From: Myxococcales bacterium
GTDB lineage: Bacteria > Myxococcota_A > Polyangia > Polyangiales > Houyiibacteriaceae
Length of the DNA stretch: 13,834 nt
NCBI GenBank assembly: GCA_013002645.1
Contig: JABDJF010000565.1
Coordinates: 1-13,834 of the forward strand
Direction of reading: 5' to 3'
Shown here one piece after another: positions 1-7,599 of this stretch (the first letter of the stretch is position 1; every line of letters starts with the position of its first letter). Made by a program: the position numbers and the translations under genes. Under the pieces are notes generated by a model, which did not search any database, was not told the origin of the DNA, and worked only from the letters and a program-made list of their open reading frames with translations.

Positions 1-640
1 TCGAGTCGACCTCGTCGACGATGGCGTAGTTCAGATCACGTTGGACGTAATCGTAGATACTGAACTTCATGTTATCGCGCATGTAGTCGAAGCCGAACTC
101 GTTGTTCTGGCCGTAGGTGATGTCGCAATTGTACGCGCGTTTCTTCACGGGATTGCTCTGCCCCGGGACGACGACGCCAGTGCTCAGGCCGAGGAATCCA
201 TAGAGCTTGCCCATCCACTCGGCGTCACGACTTGCGAGGTAGTCGTTGACGGTCACGACGTGAACACCCTTGCCTTCGAGTCCGTTCAAGTAGCAGGCAA
301 GCGTGGCGACGAGCGTCTTACCTTCGCCTGTTTTCATCTCGGCGATCTTGCCCTGGTGCAAAACGATGCCGCCCACGAGCTGAACGTCGTAGTGCCGCAT
401 TCCGAGGATGCGCTTACCCGCCTCGCGCGCAACCGCGTAGGCCGGTACGAGCAGGTCGTCGAGAGAGGCGCCGTTGTCGAGCTGCTGTCTGAACTCGGCG
501 GTTTTGGCGCGCAGCTGGGCATCCGACAGCTTCGTCATCTCGTCTTCGAGAGCCGAGATGGCAGCAACCATCGGCTGCATGCGCTTCACTTCACGCTCGT
601 GCTTGGTGCCAAGCACCTTCTTCAGGACGGAATTGAACAC
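1..640 (-). CDS. secA: Protein translocase subunit SecA, N-terminal part (cut by window edge)
   Basis: SecA is the ATPase motor that pushes preproteins through the SecYEG channel at the inner membrane. The reverse strand reads MFNSVLKKVLGTKHEREVKR at the start, the usual SecA N-terminus. It continues through GMRHYDVQLVGG to the Walker A motif MKTGEGKT, with the lysine at residue 108, the same number as in E. coli SecA. The last visible residues are YAIVDEVDS, so the Walker B box (DEVD, 209-212) lies at the window edge. Only 213 codons are present, and the other three quarters (about 700 residues) lie outside. The start is a GTG at 638-640. It was chosen because it gives the family N-terminus, although no good Shine-Dalgarno sequence precedes it. 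The gene lies 42 bp downstream of the membrane protein gene on the same strand and may be co-transcribed with it. Identification is certain; only the start codon is inferred. Confidence 0.97.
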   Translation of the reverse strand, partial: MFNSVLKKVLGTKHEREVKRMQPMVAAISALEDEMTKLSDAQLRAKTAEFRQQLDNGASLDDLLVPAYAVAREAGKRILGMRHYDVQLVGGIVLHQGKIAEMKTGEGKTLVATLACYLNGLEGKGVHVVTVNDYLASRDAEWMGKLYGFLGLSTGVVVPGQSNPVKKRAYNCDITYGQNNEFGFDYMRDNMKFSIYDYVQRDLNYAIVDEVDS

Positions 641-682
641 GGCTGCAATCTAGGTCGGCCGGGCGAGCGGCGCAAACGACAG

Positions 683-2170
683 TCAAAACCAACGCTTAGA
701 GAGCGCGAGCACCGCCATCAGCACGAAGACCAAGAGCACGAAGGCCCAAAGACCGCGGCCCGACGACGATGTTGACGGTGGGGGCGATTCCCCGTCGCCG
801 AGCGCATCGAGAAGCCGGCGCGCGCGCGTGCGAGCTAGGATCTCGACCCGCAGCAAGACCGCAGCGACGATCAAGCCGATCAGGAAGATCGCAGCGGCCG
901 CTTGCCATCGCCGACGCTCTTGCTCGAGCGCGAGCGCTTGGTCGACACCCAGCCGCGAGCTCATCCCAGATCCGACCGACACGACATCGAAGCTCGGCAC
1001 CGCAAACAAGGCCGCGATCGCCTCCTCGACCGACGCTTCTGGAACGACGCCGTCGAGGATCGCCAGCGCAAGTGGATCGAGCCCTTGCCGATCGGCATCG
1101 GCGAGAACGAACCTGGCCGCGGCCTGCGCCCGGTCGATGCCGGCCCGGTCGGCGACTACGAAGCTCGTGACCCCGGCGGTGTTGTCCGAAAAGAGATCCG
1201 CTCGAATCTGCAGGCGCCAAACGCCCGGACCCGGGACGGCGAGGTGGGGGTGTTCGCGGCTGAGCGAGAGGGCCTTGACCCAGCGGCGGCCTTGGAAGAC
1301 GTCGACGAGGACAGCATCAGAGTCTCCGAGCTGCTGCCAGTCCACTCGGATACGGCCTCCTTTCGCCGCGGCTCGAGCGACGATGCCGCCCGGAACCAGG
1401 GGAAGCCGCACTTCGCGTGCCGCAAGTAAGGCGCCCTTTGGGTCCAGCGCTTCCACGTCGACGCGGCCCTCTCCGCCTGACACGACGATTGGGAAACGCG
1501 CGAATCCGCGAGAAGGCTCGACTGACTCGGGCTCCACCTGCACACCGGCGAGCGATCGCAGCCGTACGCGGATGTCTTGCTGCCCGACCCAGACGGAAAG
1601 GACGCAGCGCAGCTCGGGAACACAGGCACCCTCCTCTACGCGAGGGTCGAGCAGCTCGACGGCCGGCTCCGGATTCGACACGCGAATCGGTCCGAGCTCG
1701 TACGCCTGAAACGAAGTGACCGTGCGCCCGCTGGGCAGGCGGGAGTCGATCGATTCGCGCACATGCACGGTCCGCGTCACAGACACCTCCCGCCCGTCGA
1801 CCTTCGCGGTTGCGAGCAACGACATCGGTCCGTCCAGCCCGCTTGGGATGAGAAGCTGCCCCTCCCTTCCCTGAACCAGCGACTCGGCGAGCTCCGTCCG
1901 AGCAACCGGCATCCCCGCTTCATTCCGAAGCTCGACGGCGACCGGGGGAGAGAGAACGACCGTGTGCCCCTGGTCGTTTTCATCGAGTTGCCATGTGCGG
2001 AGACCTATCGTCGTGCCTGGGCGCGCGACCACCGGTGCGCTGAATCGAAGATCAGGAATCGGCGAAGGGGCGCCAGCGATCCAAAGCACGGCGAGGATGA
2101 GCGACGCGAGCAAAGGCGATAGTCGAATCGCCAATGAAAATCGGTCGATTTGTGGGTCCTGCTTCGCCAT
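683..2170 (-). CDS. Membrane-anchored protein with macroglobulin-like N-terminal domain, function unknown
   Basis: I do not recognise a named family for the whole protein. It has 495 residues from the ATG at 2170; a TTG four codons earlier (2182) is an alternative start. A hydrophobic segment at about 12-33 can be a signal anchor. Residues about 45-145 look like a beta-rich extracytoplasmic domain. The pattern there (VVARPGTTIGLRTW, then VAVELRNEAGMPVA, then a Gly-rich turn and a terminal VTRTVHV strand) resembles the MG2 domain of alpha-2-macroglobulins. Residues about 146-360 also look beta-rich, with two cysteines near 190-200 that could pair. Two more membrane segments lie at about 422-442 and 473-490, separated by a short basic and Ser/Pro-rich loop. 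The topology suggests a large periplasmic part held by a membrane anchor at each end. It is divergent from the Fur-family gene and upstream of secA on the same strand. The real function is unknown, and the MG2 resemblance is by eye only. Confidence 0.8.
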   Translation of the reverse strand: MAKQDPQIDRFSLAIRLSPLLASLILAVLWIAGAPSPIPDLRFSAPVVARPGTTIGLRTWQLDENDQGHTVVLSPPVAVELRNEAGMPVARTELAESLVQGREGQLLIPSGLDGPMSLLATAKVDGREVSVTRTVHVRESIDSRLPSGRTVTSFQAYELGPIRVSNPEPAVELLDPRVEEGACVPELRCVLSVWVGQQDIRVRLRSLAGVQVEPESVEPSRGFARFPIVVSGGEGRVDVEALDPKGALLAAREVRLPLVPGGIVARAAAKGGRIRVDWQQLGDSDAVLVDVFQGRRWVKALSLSREHPHLAVPGPGVWRLQIRADLFSDNTAGVTSFVVADRAGIDRAQAAARFVLADADRQGLDPLALAILDGVVPEASVEEAIAALFAVPSFDVVSVGSGMSSRLGVDQALALEQERRRWQAAAAIFLIGLIVAAVLLRVEILARTRARRLLDALGDGESPPPSTSSSGRGLWAFVLLVFVLMAVLALSKRWF

Positions 2171-2225
2171 GGGGATGGACAAACTCGGAATGTTACCTTA
2201 GGAGACCTAGAGACAGAGAGCACGA
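2171..2225. promoter_or_regulatory. Divergent intergenic region between membrane protein and Fur-family gene
   Basis: These 55 bp must hold the promoters of both divergent genes. A small inverted repeat, TAGG-AGA-CCTA, lies at 2199-2209. There is no clear consensus -35/-10 pair and no recognisable classical 19-bp Fur box. A GAGAG at 2216-2220 lies 5 nt before the regulator's ATG and can serve as its ribosome binding site. A Fur-family protein often controls its own divergent promoter, so the repeat is a candidate operator, but it is short and could be chance. Confidence 0.4.
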
Positions 2226-2684
2226 ATGGGAGCCACCGCCGAACACGACGTCGAGCAACTCCGTGCTCGCTTGAACGAGTACATGGGCAAGCATGGGCTG
2301 CGTTCGACGGAGCAACGGCGCTTGGTGACCGAGATGTTTTTCGCTAGCTCCGACCATCTGTCGATCGAAGACTTGCTCGAGCGTGTACGGCTCGAGGAGC
2401 CGAAAATCGGCTACGCGACGGTGTATCGTACACTCAAGCTCCTCAAAGACTGCGGACTCGCCTTCGAACGTCACTTCGGCGACGGGGTGTCCCGCTACGA
2501 AGTCGCGTGGGCGGACGAACATCACGACCATATGATCTGCCTCGAGTGCGAAAAGATTGTCGAATTCGAAGACGAAGCGATCGAAAACCTTCAGCACGAG
2601 GTCGCCTCGAGGCTTGGCTTCAAGCTCGTTCGCCACAAGCTAGAGCTCTACGGCGTCTGCGGCGACTGCCAGGCCAAGAGCTAA
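2226..2684 (+). CDS. Fur-family metal-dependent transcriptional regulator
   Basis: This 152-residue protein has the full Fur architecture. The N-terminal winged helix (about 10-90) has the family signature GLRSTEQRRLV and the recognition helix GYATVYRTLKLL (62-73). The C-terminal dimerisation domain carries the metal-binding HHDH (99-102) and two CxxC pairs, CLEC at 105-108 and CGDC at 145-148, expected to hold a structural zinc. Fur proteins bind DNA as dimers when loaded with Fe2+, Zn2+, Mn2+ or, in PerR, with an oxidation-sensitive iron. The length is normal for the family. Sequence alone does not separate Fur, Zur and PerR here, so no gene symbol is given. It is transcribed divergently from the macroglobulin-like membrane protein and converges on the acyl-CoA dehydrogenase gene. 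The start is supported by GAGAG 5 nt upstream. Confidence 0.95.
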   Translation: MGATAEHDVEQLRARLNEYMGKHGLRSTEQRRLVTEMFFASSDHLSIEDLLERVRLEEPKIGYATVYRTLKLLKDCGLAFERHFGDGVSRYEVAWADEHHDHMICLECEKIVEFEDEAIENLQHEVASRLGFKLVRHKLELYGVCGDCQAKS

Positions 2685-2692
2685 TCCTCGCA

Positions 2693-2711
2693 GCGGCCTC
2701 GACGCAGCCGC
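2693..2711. terminator. Weak hairpin between the convergent fur-type and acyl-CoA dehydrogenase genes
   Basis: GCGGC at 2693-2697 pairs with GCCGC at 2707-2711 around a 9-nt loop, in the 29-bp gap between two convergent genes. There is no T-tract on either side, so a classical intrinsic terminator is not shown. It could act weakly in both directions or be chance in GC-rich DNA. Confidence 0.25.
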
Positions 2712-2713
2712 AG

Positions 2714-4555
2714 TCAAATGGTCGCGAACGCTTGGTCCGGGATGTCCACAGGAATCGTATCGATTGCACTGAGGCGCTTCACGCGGCTCGGCAAGGTGGT
2801 GAGAACATTGTTCGCGAAGTACTGCGCCGCGAACTTCTTGCCCGTGTAGAAGGCGTGGTCGGGGTGAGTTTCAGAAGTCTCGGGCAGCTTCTTCAAGGAG
2901 ATGGACGCCTGGTCCAGAAGCAGCCAACCGACCGCGAGCTCACTCATGATGACGAGGAAGTCCTCGGCAGCGAGGGGGATGTGCTCGAGCCTGCCGCCCT
3001 TGAACCAGCCGATGAGCTGCGTGACCGATGCAGCGACCGCTTCGTGGGCGTTCTGGAGGTGACCGATGGCCTCCTCGAGCTCGGGCGTGTCCTTGTTCTC
3101 GGTGATGAACTTCTGGATGTCGGTCAAGAACGCCTGGGTGTTGGCGCCGCCGGCTTGACCGAGCTTTCGGCTCACCAAATCCATCGACTGGATGAAGTTG
3201 GTCCCTTCGTAGATTTGGAAGATTTTGGAGTCGCGGCAGTACTGCTCCACCGGGTAGTCTTTCAGGTAGCCGTGCCCGCCGTACACCTGAATGGCCCGGC
3301 TCGACACCTCGAATGCAGCGTCGGTGCCGTAGGCTTTCACCAGCGGCGTGAGGAGGTCGACCTGGCCCTTGTGGTAGGCCTCGGACTCGTCGTCCTTCCC
3401 CTGCGTCGCGCGCACGCGATCTCCGTGATTGGAGAGCTTCATGACGAGGGCACGCACACCTTCGACGCGAGCCTTCATGCCCAGGAGGTCACGGCGGATA
3501 TTCGGGTGCTCTAGGATCGGAACCCGCGGTGCGTTAGCGTCTTTGAACTGATTGACGCTCGCGCCTTGCTTGCGCTCGCGCGCGTAGTCGAGCGCGCTGA
3601 GGTAAGCAGCCGAGGCCACCGATAGGCCTTGAATGCCGACGCCGATACGGGCCGCGTTCATCATGTGAAACATTTGACGGATGCCCTGGTGCTCGACGCG
3701 GCCGACCAGCTCTCCGATGGACCCAGCTTCGTCGCCGAAATTCATCACGCAGGTCGCCGACCCGTTGATGCCCATCTTGTGCTCGATCGACGGCACCGTG
3801 ACGTCGTTGCTGTCTCCGAGCGACCCGTCCTCGTTGATTCGGACCCGCGGCACGATGAAGAGCGACAGACCCTTGGTTCCAGGCTCCGCGCCTTCGATGC
3901 GAGCGAGAACCAAGTGAATGACGTTCTCGCCGAGATCGCTGTCACCGCCGCTGATGAAAATCTTGGTGCCTTGGACACTGTAAGTGCCGTCGTCGTTGCG
4001 GCGGGCGCCGCTCGACGCGGAGCCGACGTCGGAGCCGGCGTGCGGCTCGGTGAGACACATGGTCCCCGTCCATTCGCCGCTCAGCATCTTCGGAACGTAT
4101 TTCTTCTTCTGCTCCTGGGTGCCGAACTCCAAAATCAACTCGGCAGCGGACAGACTCAGGCCGGTGTACATCGTGAACGCCGTGTTTGCGCCGCAGAGCA
4201 TCTCCTCGACAAACGAGCCCACCATGCTCGGCGCGTCTTGACCGCCCCAGCGCGAAGGAGCGGCGACCGTGCGCCAGCCCGCTTCCCAGAGCTTGTCCCA
4301 TGCGCCCTTGAAACCGTCGGGCGTGATCACGCGTCCATCTTCGATTCTACAGCCCTGCTCATCACCGGTGGCGTTGAGGGGGCCAATCACATCGCAGACG
4401 AAGCGATAGACTTCGTCCAAGACCATGTCGCACTCCCCGGCTCCCCATTCGGCATAGGGTTCCTTTCCAAGGACGGATTGAAGCTCGAACTGCTCGAAAA
4501 ACAAAAACCGAAAGTCTCGTAGGTCCGCACGATAGCGATTCATTGCCTGTGCCAC
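2714..4555 (-). CDS. FAD-dependent acyl-CoA dehydrogenase, large (about 600-residue) type
   Basis: Oxidises an acyl-CoA thioester to the 2,3-enoyl-CoA with FAD, passing electrons to electron-transfer flavoprotein. The 613 residues show, in order: a short N-terminal extension (NRYRADLRDFRFLFFEQF) typical of the large subgroup; the helical N domain; the flavin-contact loop CLTEPHAGSDVGS in the middle domain; the C-terminal helical domain with YGGHGYLKDYPVEQYCRDSK and the catalytic glutamate in QIYEGTN (about residue 450); and an extra C-terminal helical domain of about 130 residues. This layout is shared with DmdC-like (3-methylmercaptopropionyl-CoA) dehydrogenases and many fatty or steroid acyl-CoA dehydrogenases, so the substrate cannot be named. 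The start is the GTG at 4553-4555, because GGAGG at 4561-4565 sits exactly 5 nt upstream. An ATG at 4543 and a GTG at 4582 are alternatives. An inverted repeat upstream of the start (4583-4615) suggests repressor control. Confidence 0.95.
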   Translation of the reverse strand: MAQAMNRYRADLRDFRFLFFEQFELQSVLGKEPYAEWGAGECDMVLDEVYRFVCDVIGPLNATGDEQGCRIEDGRVITPDGFKGAWDKLWEAGWRTVAAPSRWGGQDAPSMVGSFVEEMLCGANTAFTMYTGLSLSAAELILEFGTQEQKKKYVPKMLSGEWTGTMCLTEPHAGSDVGSASSGARRNDDGTYSVQGTKIFISGGDSDLGENVIHLVLARIEGAEPGTKGLSLFIVPRVRINEDGSLGDSNDVTVPSIEHKMGINGSATCVMNFGDEAGSIGELVGRVEHQGIRQMFHMMNAARIGVGIQGLSVASAAYLSALDYARERKQGASVNQFKDANAPRVPILEHPNIRRDLLGMKARVEGVRALVMKLSNHGDRVRATQGKDDESEAYHKGQVDLLTPLVKAYGTDAAFEVSSRAIQVYGGHGYLKDYPVEQYCRDSKIFQIYEGTNFIQSMDLVSRKLGQAGGANTQAFLTDIQKFITENKDTPELEEAIGHLQNAHEAVAASVTQLIGWFKGGRLEHIPLAAEDFLVIMSELAVGWLLLDQASISLKKLPETSETHPDHAFYTGKKFAAQYFANNVLTTLPSRVKRLSAIDTIPVDIPDQAFATI

Positions 4556-4560
4556 GTCTG

Positions 4561-4565
4561 CCTCC
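4561..4565 (-). promoter_or_regulatory. Ribosome binding site deciding the acyl-CoA dehydrogenase start
   Basis: On the minus strand this reads GGAGG followed by CAGAC and then GTG at 4555. A perfect core with 5-nt spacing favours this GTG over the upstream GTG (4582) and the downstream ATG (4543). Confidence 0.7.
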
Positions 4566-4582
4566 GACTCTGAGCGGGTCAC

Positions 4583-4615
4583 CCTCAGACCCGGGCACGT
4601 GATTACGTGCTGAGG
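4583..4615. promoter_or_regulatory. Inverted repeat upstream of the acyl-CoA dehydrogenase gene, candidate operator
   Basis: The core GCACGT-GATT-ACGTGC (4595-4610) is a perfect 6-bp inverted repeat with a 4-nt spacer. The outer arms CCTCA (4583-4587) and TGAGG (4611-4615) can also pair if a 7-nt bulge is allowed on the left. The element begins 28 bp upstream of the chosen GTG start, a good position for a repressor site overlapping the promoter. It lies in the divergent region shared with argS. I see no exact match to a named fatty-acid operator; TetR-type repressors of acyl-CoA dehydrogenase genes commonly use sites of this size. Confidence 0.45.
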
Positions 4616-4783
4616 CCTCGATGGATGCCGGCTGTAACAAACGTGAGGTCACCTCGCCTTTTCGTCAAGGAGCCGATAGCCCTATTCGCGGGTGCGATTC
4701 CTCACAAACCGGCCAATCCGAACGATCGCCCGCCGCCCCCGTCGAGCTGGCGCTCACGCTGTCTACCTCCTAAGCCTCCGCCC
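4616..4783. other. Remaining argS upstream region (168 bp)
   Basis: This is the argS half of the largest gene-free stretch in the window (228 bp in total, 4556-4783). It holds an odd-centred palindrome GAGGT-C-ACCTC at 4645-4655 followed by CGCCTTTT. No consensus sigma-70 promoter, T-box or clear Shine-Dalgarno sequence before argS is visible. The reading frame of argS stays open through here back to about 4607, but the extra 59 residues are Pro/Arg-rich and unlike any ArgS N-terminus. Confidence 0.5.
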
Positions 4784-6544
4784 ATGCTCCTCGAGCGCTA
4801 CCTCGAATCCCTAGGCTCTCGGGCCATCGCAGAGGCGCTCGACCTCGATGGCCCCCGGCCCGCGCTGATTCGGCCCACCCAGGATGCCAAGTTCGGCGAC
4901 TTCCAGATCAATGGCGCAATGCCGCTTGCGAAAGAGCTCGAGAAACCGCCCCGAGAGCTCGCCCAACCGATTGCGGACGCGTTGGCAGGCATCGATGCGA
5001 TCGAGAAAGCTGAAGTCGCGGGGCCTGGCTTCGTCAACATCCGCCTCGCGCCGGCGTGGATCGCCGCGAGGCTCACCGATGCGCTTCGTGACGGCGAAAG
5101 AGACGGGGTGCCGACCGTCGAGGACGTCTCGAGAATCGTCGTCGACTTCTCGAGCCCGAACATCGCCAAGCAGATGCACGTAGGGCACCTACGCTCGACG
5201 ATCATTGGCGACGCGATCGCGCGGACTCTATCGTTCATGGGTCACGAGGTCATTCGAGACAATCACATCGGAGACTGGGGGACGCAGTTTGGGCTGTTGA
5301 TCGTGGGAATGCGCGAGTGGGGCGAGGAAGCTGCCCTGCAGTCGGACCCGATCAGGGAGCTCGAACGCGTGTACAAGCTCGCGTCCGAACGGGCCGGCAA
5401 CGACGAGGATTTCGCCGGGCGCGCACGCGCGGAGCTGGCGAGGCTGCAAAGTGGCGACGAGCGAAACCTCGCGATCTGGAAGCATTTCGTGGAGGTGAGC
5501 CGCGGCTCTCTCGACGCACTGTACGCGGAGCTGGACGTCTCCTTTGACCTCTGGCTAGGCGAAAGCGCATACCACGATGCCCTCCCCGGCATCGTCGACG
5601 ACCTTCTCGAGCGAGGTATCGCGCGTGAGGACGACGGTGCGGTCTGCGTCTTTTGGGCAGAGACCGAAGGAGCGCCCAAATCGCTTCGCAAGCAGAAGAC
5701 GCCGTTCATCATCCGAAAGAAGGACGGCGCCTTTCTCTATTCGACGACCGATATCGCGACGGTGCAGCATCGGATGCGTCAGCTCCACGCTGACCGCGCG
5801 CTCTACGTCGTCGACAATCGCCAGTCGCTGCACTTTCAACAGCTCTTTGCGTTGATGAGCCTGCTGGACGCCGACATGGAGCTCGAACACATCGGCTTCG
5901 GCACGGTGCTCGGCAAAGATGGTAAGCCCTTGCGGACCCGCGATGCCAGCGGTGAGGTGATCACGCTGGCATCGCTCTTGCTGGAGGCAAAGGAGCGCGC
6001 ACGGCAGAGAATAGACGAAGGGATTGCGGAGGGGCGACTGCGGGTTCAGCCCGAGGAAATCGACGAGGTGTCGCGGCAGGTCGGAATCGGCGCCGTGAAA
6101 TACGCCGACCTTCGACAGAACCGACTCAGCGACTATCAGTTCGACTGGAACAAAATGATTTCGTTCCAAGGCAACGCCGGCCCGTATCTGCAGTATGCAT
6201 ACGCGCGGTGCTCGTCGATTTTCGCAAAAGGCGGGCTCGACATGAACGCGATTTCGAGCAGCGCGACAATCACTCTGGATGCGCCTGCCGAGCGAACCCT
6301 AGGCAAGCACTTGCTGCGCTTTGCCGACGTCGTCTACCAGGCGGGCGCAACCAGCCAGCCCCATTTGATTTGCGAACACCTCTACGAGCTGGCGCGTGCG
6401 TTCAATGGCTTCTACGCAGACTGCCCGGTGCTCGATGCCGACGCAGCGACGCGAGACAGCCGCCTTGGCTTGACCGCAATGACCGCCAGGCAGATCCGCC
6501 GCGGGCTCGGCCTCGTAGGCATCGGGGTCGTCGATCGCATGTAG
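4784..6544 (+). CDS. argS: Arginine--tRNA ligase (class I)
   Basis: Charges tRNA-Arg with arginine in the cytoplasm, using ATP. The 586-residue length is close to E. coli ArgS (577). Visible parts are: the N-terminal Add-1 domain with FGDFQINGAMPLAK and GPGFVNIRLAP; the strand VVDFSSPNIAKQMHVGHLRS with the HIGH-type motif HVGH at 132-135; RDNHIGDWGTQFG; the KMSKS-region equivalent LGKDGKPLRTRDG-like (here RTRDASGE), degenerate as usual for ArgS; QGNAGPYLQYAYAR; and the anticodon-binding helical domain ending in LGLVGIGVVDRM. The start at 4784 (MLLERYLESLG) was chosen because it matches the family N-terminus; an in-frame start at 4607 would add a non-conserved tail. No strong ribosome binding site precedes it. 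It is divergent from the acyl-CoA dehydrogenase and followed after 56 bp by the esterase gene. Confidence 0.97.
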   Translation: MLLERYLESLGSRAIAEALDLDGPRPALIRPTQDAKFGDFQINGAMPLAKELEKPPRELAQPIADALAGIDAIEKAEVAGPGFVNIRLAPAWIAARLTDALRDGERDGVPTVEDVSRIVVDFSSPNIAKQMHVGHLRSTIIGDAIARTLSFMGHEVIRDNHIGDWGTQFGLLIVGMREWGEEAALQSDPIRELERVYKLASERAGNDEDFAGRARAELARLQSGDERNLAIWKHFVEVSRGSLDALYAELDVSFDLWLGESAYHDALPGIVDDLLERGIAREDDGAVCVFWAETEGAPKSLRKQKTPFIIRKKDGAFLYSTTDIATVQHRMRQLHADRALYVVDNRQSLHFQQLFALMSLLDADMELEHIGFGTVLGKDGKPLRTRDASGEVITLASLLLEAKERARQRIDEGIAEGRLRVQPEEIDEVSRQVGIGAVKYADLRQNRLSDYQFDWNKMISFQGNAGPYLQYAYARCSSIFAKGGLDMNAISSSATITLDAPAERTLGKHLLRFADVVYQAGATSQPHLICEHLYELARAFNGFYADCPVLDADAATRDSRLGLTAMTARQIRRGLGLVGIGVVDRM

Positions 6545-6600
6545 CGAAATCAGGCTAATTCCCGTCGCGGCACCCCGAGTGTGCTATGCGAAGCCCGTAA

Positions 6601-7599
6601 ATGAAGGGCCGCATCGTTCGAACATCCCATGAGAGTCTCTGTCTGCGGGACAATCCGCTCGGAGACCCTCACGAACGGGAGCTCTACGTCTATTTGCCGC
6701 CACAATATGACGGGACGCGGCGATTTCCCGTGGTGATGATGCTTGCCGGATTCGGCTCGACGAATCATTCGATCGTGGGCTGGAGCCCCTGGAAGCCGAA
6801 CAGCATCGAGCTCTTCGACCGGCTCATCACCGAAGGGACGTGCAATCCGGCGATCCTCTTGCTTCCAGACTGCTTCAACCGATGGGGCGGCTCGCAGTTC
6901 GTCGATTCAGAGGGGACCGGGCGCTACCAGACCTATCTCGCTGAAGAGGTCTTTCCTTTCGTCGACGCGGAATTCCAAACCATCCCGCACCGCGAGGGCC
7001 GTGCCGTCGTGGGACGCTCTTCGGGTGGCTTCGGTGCGCTGCGTCTCGGGATGGACCGGCCCGAGCTCCTGTCCGTCATCGGGAGTCACGCAGGCGATGC
7101 AGCCTTCGAAGTCAGCATGCGGCCGATGCTCACGAGCGCCGCGATCGCGATCGACGCGGCGGGCGGCCTAGAGACTTTCGCGCGAGAGATCCCGGTGGCC
7201 GGTCCTGCGAATGCGACTCAGTATGACGCGATCTTCGTGCTCGCAGCCGCCGCTGCGTATTCACCCGACCGGACCGCATTCCCATTTGCGCAGATCCCGG
7301 TGAATCCCTCGACGGGCGAGCTGCGGGACGATGTCTGGGCGAAATGGCTGGAGCAGGATCCCCTGGAGCGAATCGACCAATCCGAAGGGGCTTTGCGAAC
7401 AATGTCGATGATTTACGTCGATGCAGGCAACAGGGATGAGCACGGGCTACACTTCGCAGCGCGGGCGCTCAGCGATGCACTCAGCCAGCGTGGGTTGCCG
7501 GTTCGCTACGAGGAGTTCGACGGTGGACACCGAGGCACTTCGTGGCGTTACGAAGTTTCGCTACCGCAAATCGTTGAAGCACTTCGAGGACCCGAATGA
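6601..7599 (+). CDS. Putative esterase of the esterase D / enterochelin-esterase-like alpha/beta hydrolase family
   Basis: A 332-residue alpha/beta hydrolase. The N-terminal strand region ERELYVYLPPQYDGTRRFPVVMML is the usual opening of the putative esterase family (PF00756). The nucleophile elbow GRSSGGFGAL gives Ser140 in a G-x-S-x-G context. The likely acid is Asp274 or Asp279 in YVDAGNRDEHG, and the likely base His310 in DGGHRGTSWR. There is no signal peptide, so it is probably cytoplasmic. The substrate is unknown; relatives hydrolyse S-formylglutathione, siderophore esters, mycolyl or feruloyl esters. The start cannot lie further upstream in frame because TAA directly precedes the ATG (6598-6600). 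Its stop overlaps the next start (ATGA, 7596-7599), so the two proteins are probably made together. Confidence 0.85.
   Translation: MKGRIVRTSHESLCLRDNPLGDPHERELYVYLPPQYDGTRRFPVVMMLAGFGSTNHSIVGWSPWKPNSIELFDRLITEGTCNPAILLLPDCFNRWGGSQFVDSEGTGRYQTYLAEEVFPFVDAEFQTIPHREGRAVVGRSSGGFGALRLGMDRPELLSVIGSHAGDAAFEVSMRPMLTSAAIAIDAAGGLETFAREIPVAGPANATQYDAIFVLAAAAAYSPDRTAFPFAQIPVNPSTGELRDDVWAKWLEQDPLERIDQSEGALRTMSMIYVDAGNRDEHGLHFAARALSDALSQRGLPVRYEEFDGGHRGTSWRYEVSLPQIVEALRGPE

Noticed and set aside
41..775. 244-codon plus-strand frame opposite secA and the end of the membrane protein gene
   Set aside because: Antisense shadow of conserved SecA codons; its product is low-complexity Arg/His-rich at the end.
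828..1709. 293-codon plus-strand frame opposite the membrane protein gene
   Set aside because: Ser/Arg/Thr-rich composition without domains. The minus-strand frame has clear membrane segments and a signal anchor, so it is the coding one.
2802..2812. GAACATTGTTC inverted repeat
   Set aside because: It lies within the acyl-CoA dehydrogenase C-terminus, has a 3-nt spacer and is explained by codons.
3629..4522. 297-codon open frame on the plus strand opposite the acyl-CoA dehydrogenase
   Set aside because: It mirrors the codon structure of a certain gene on the other strand; long antisense frames are expected in GC-rich coding DNA. The product resembles no family.
4607..4783. 59-residue N-terminal extension of ArgS
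   Set aside because: Pro/Arg-rich and unlike any ArgS N-terminus. The family start is at 4784, and the extension would cover the candidate operator and promoter region.
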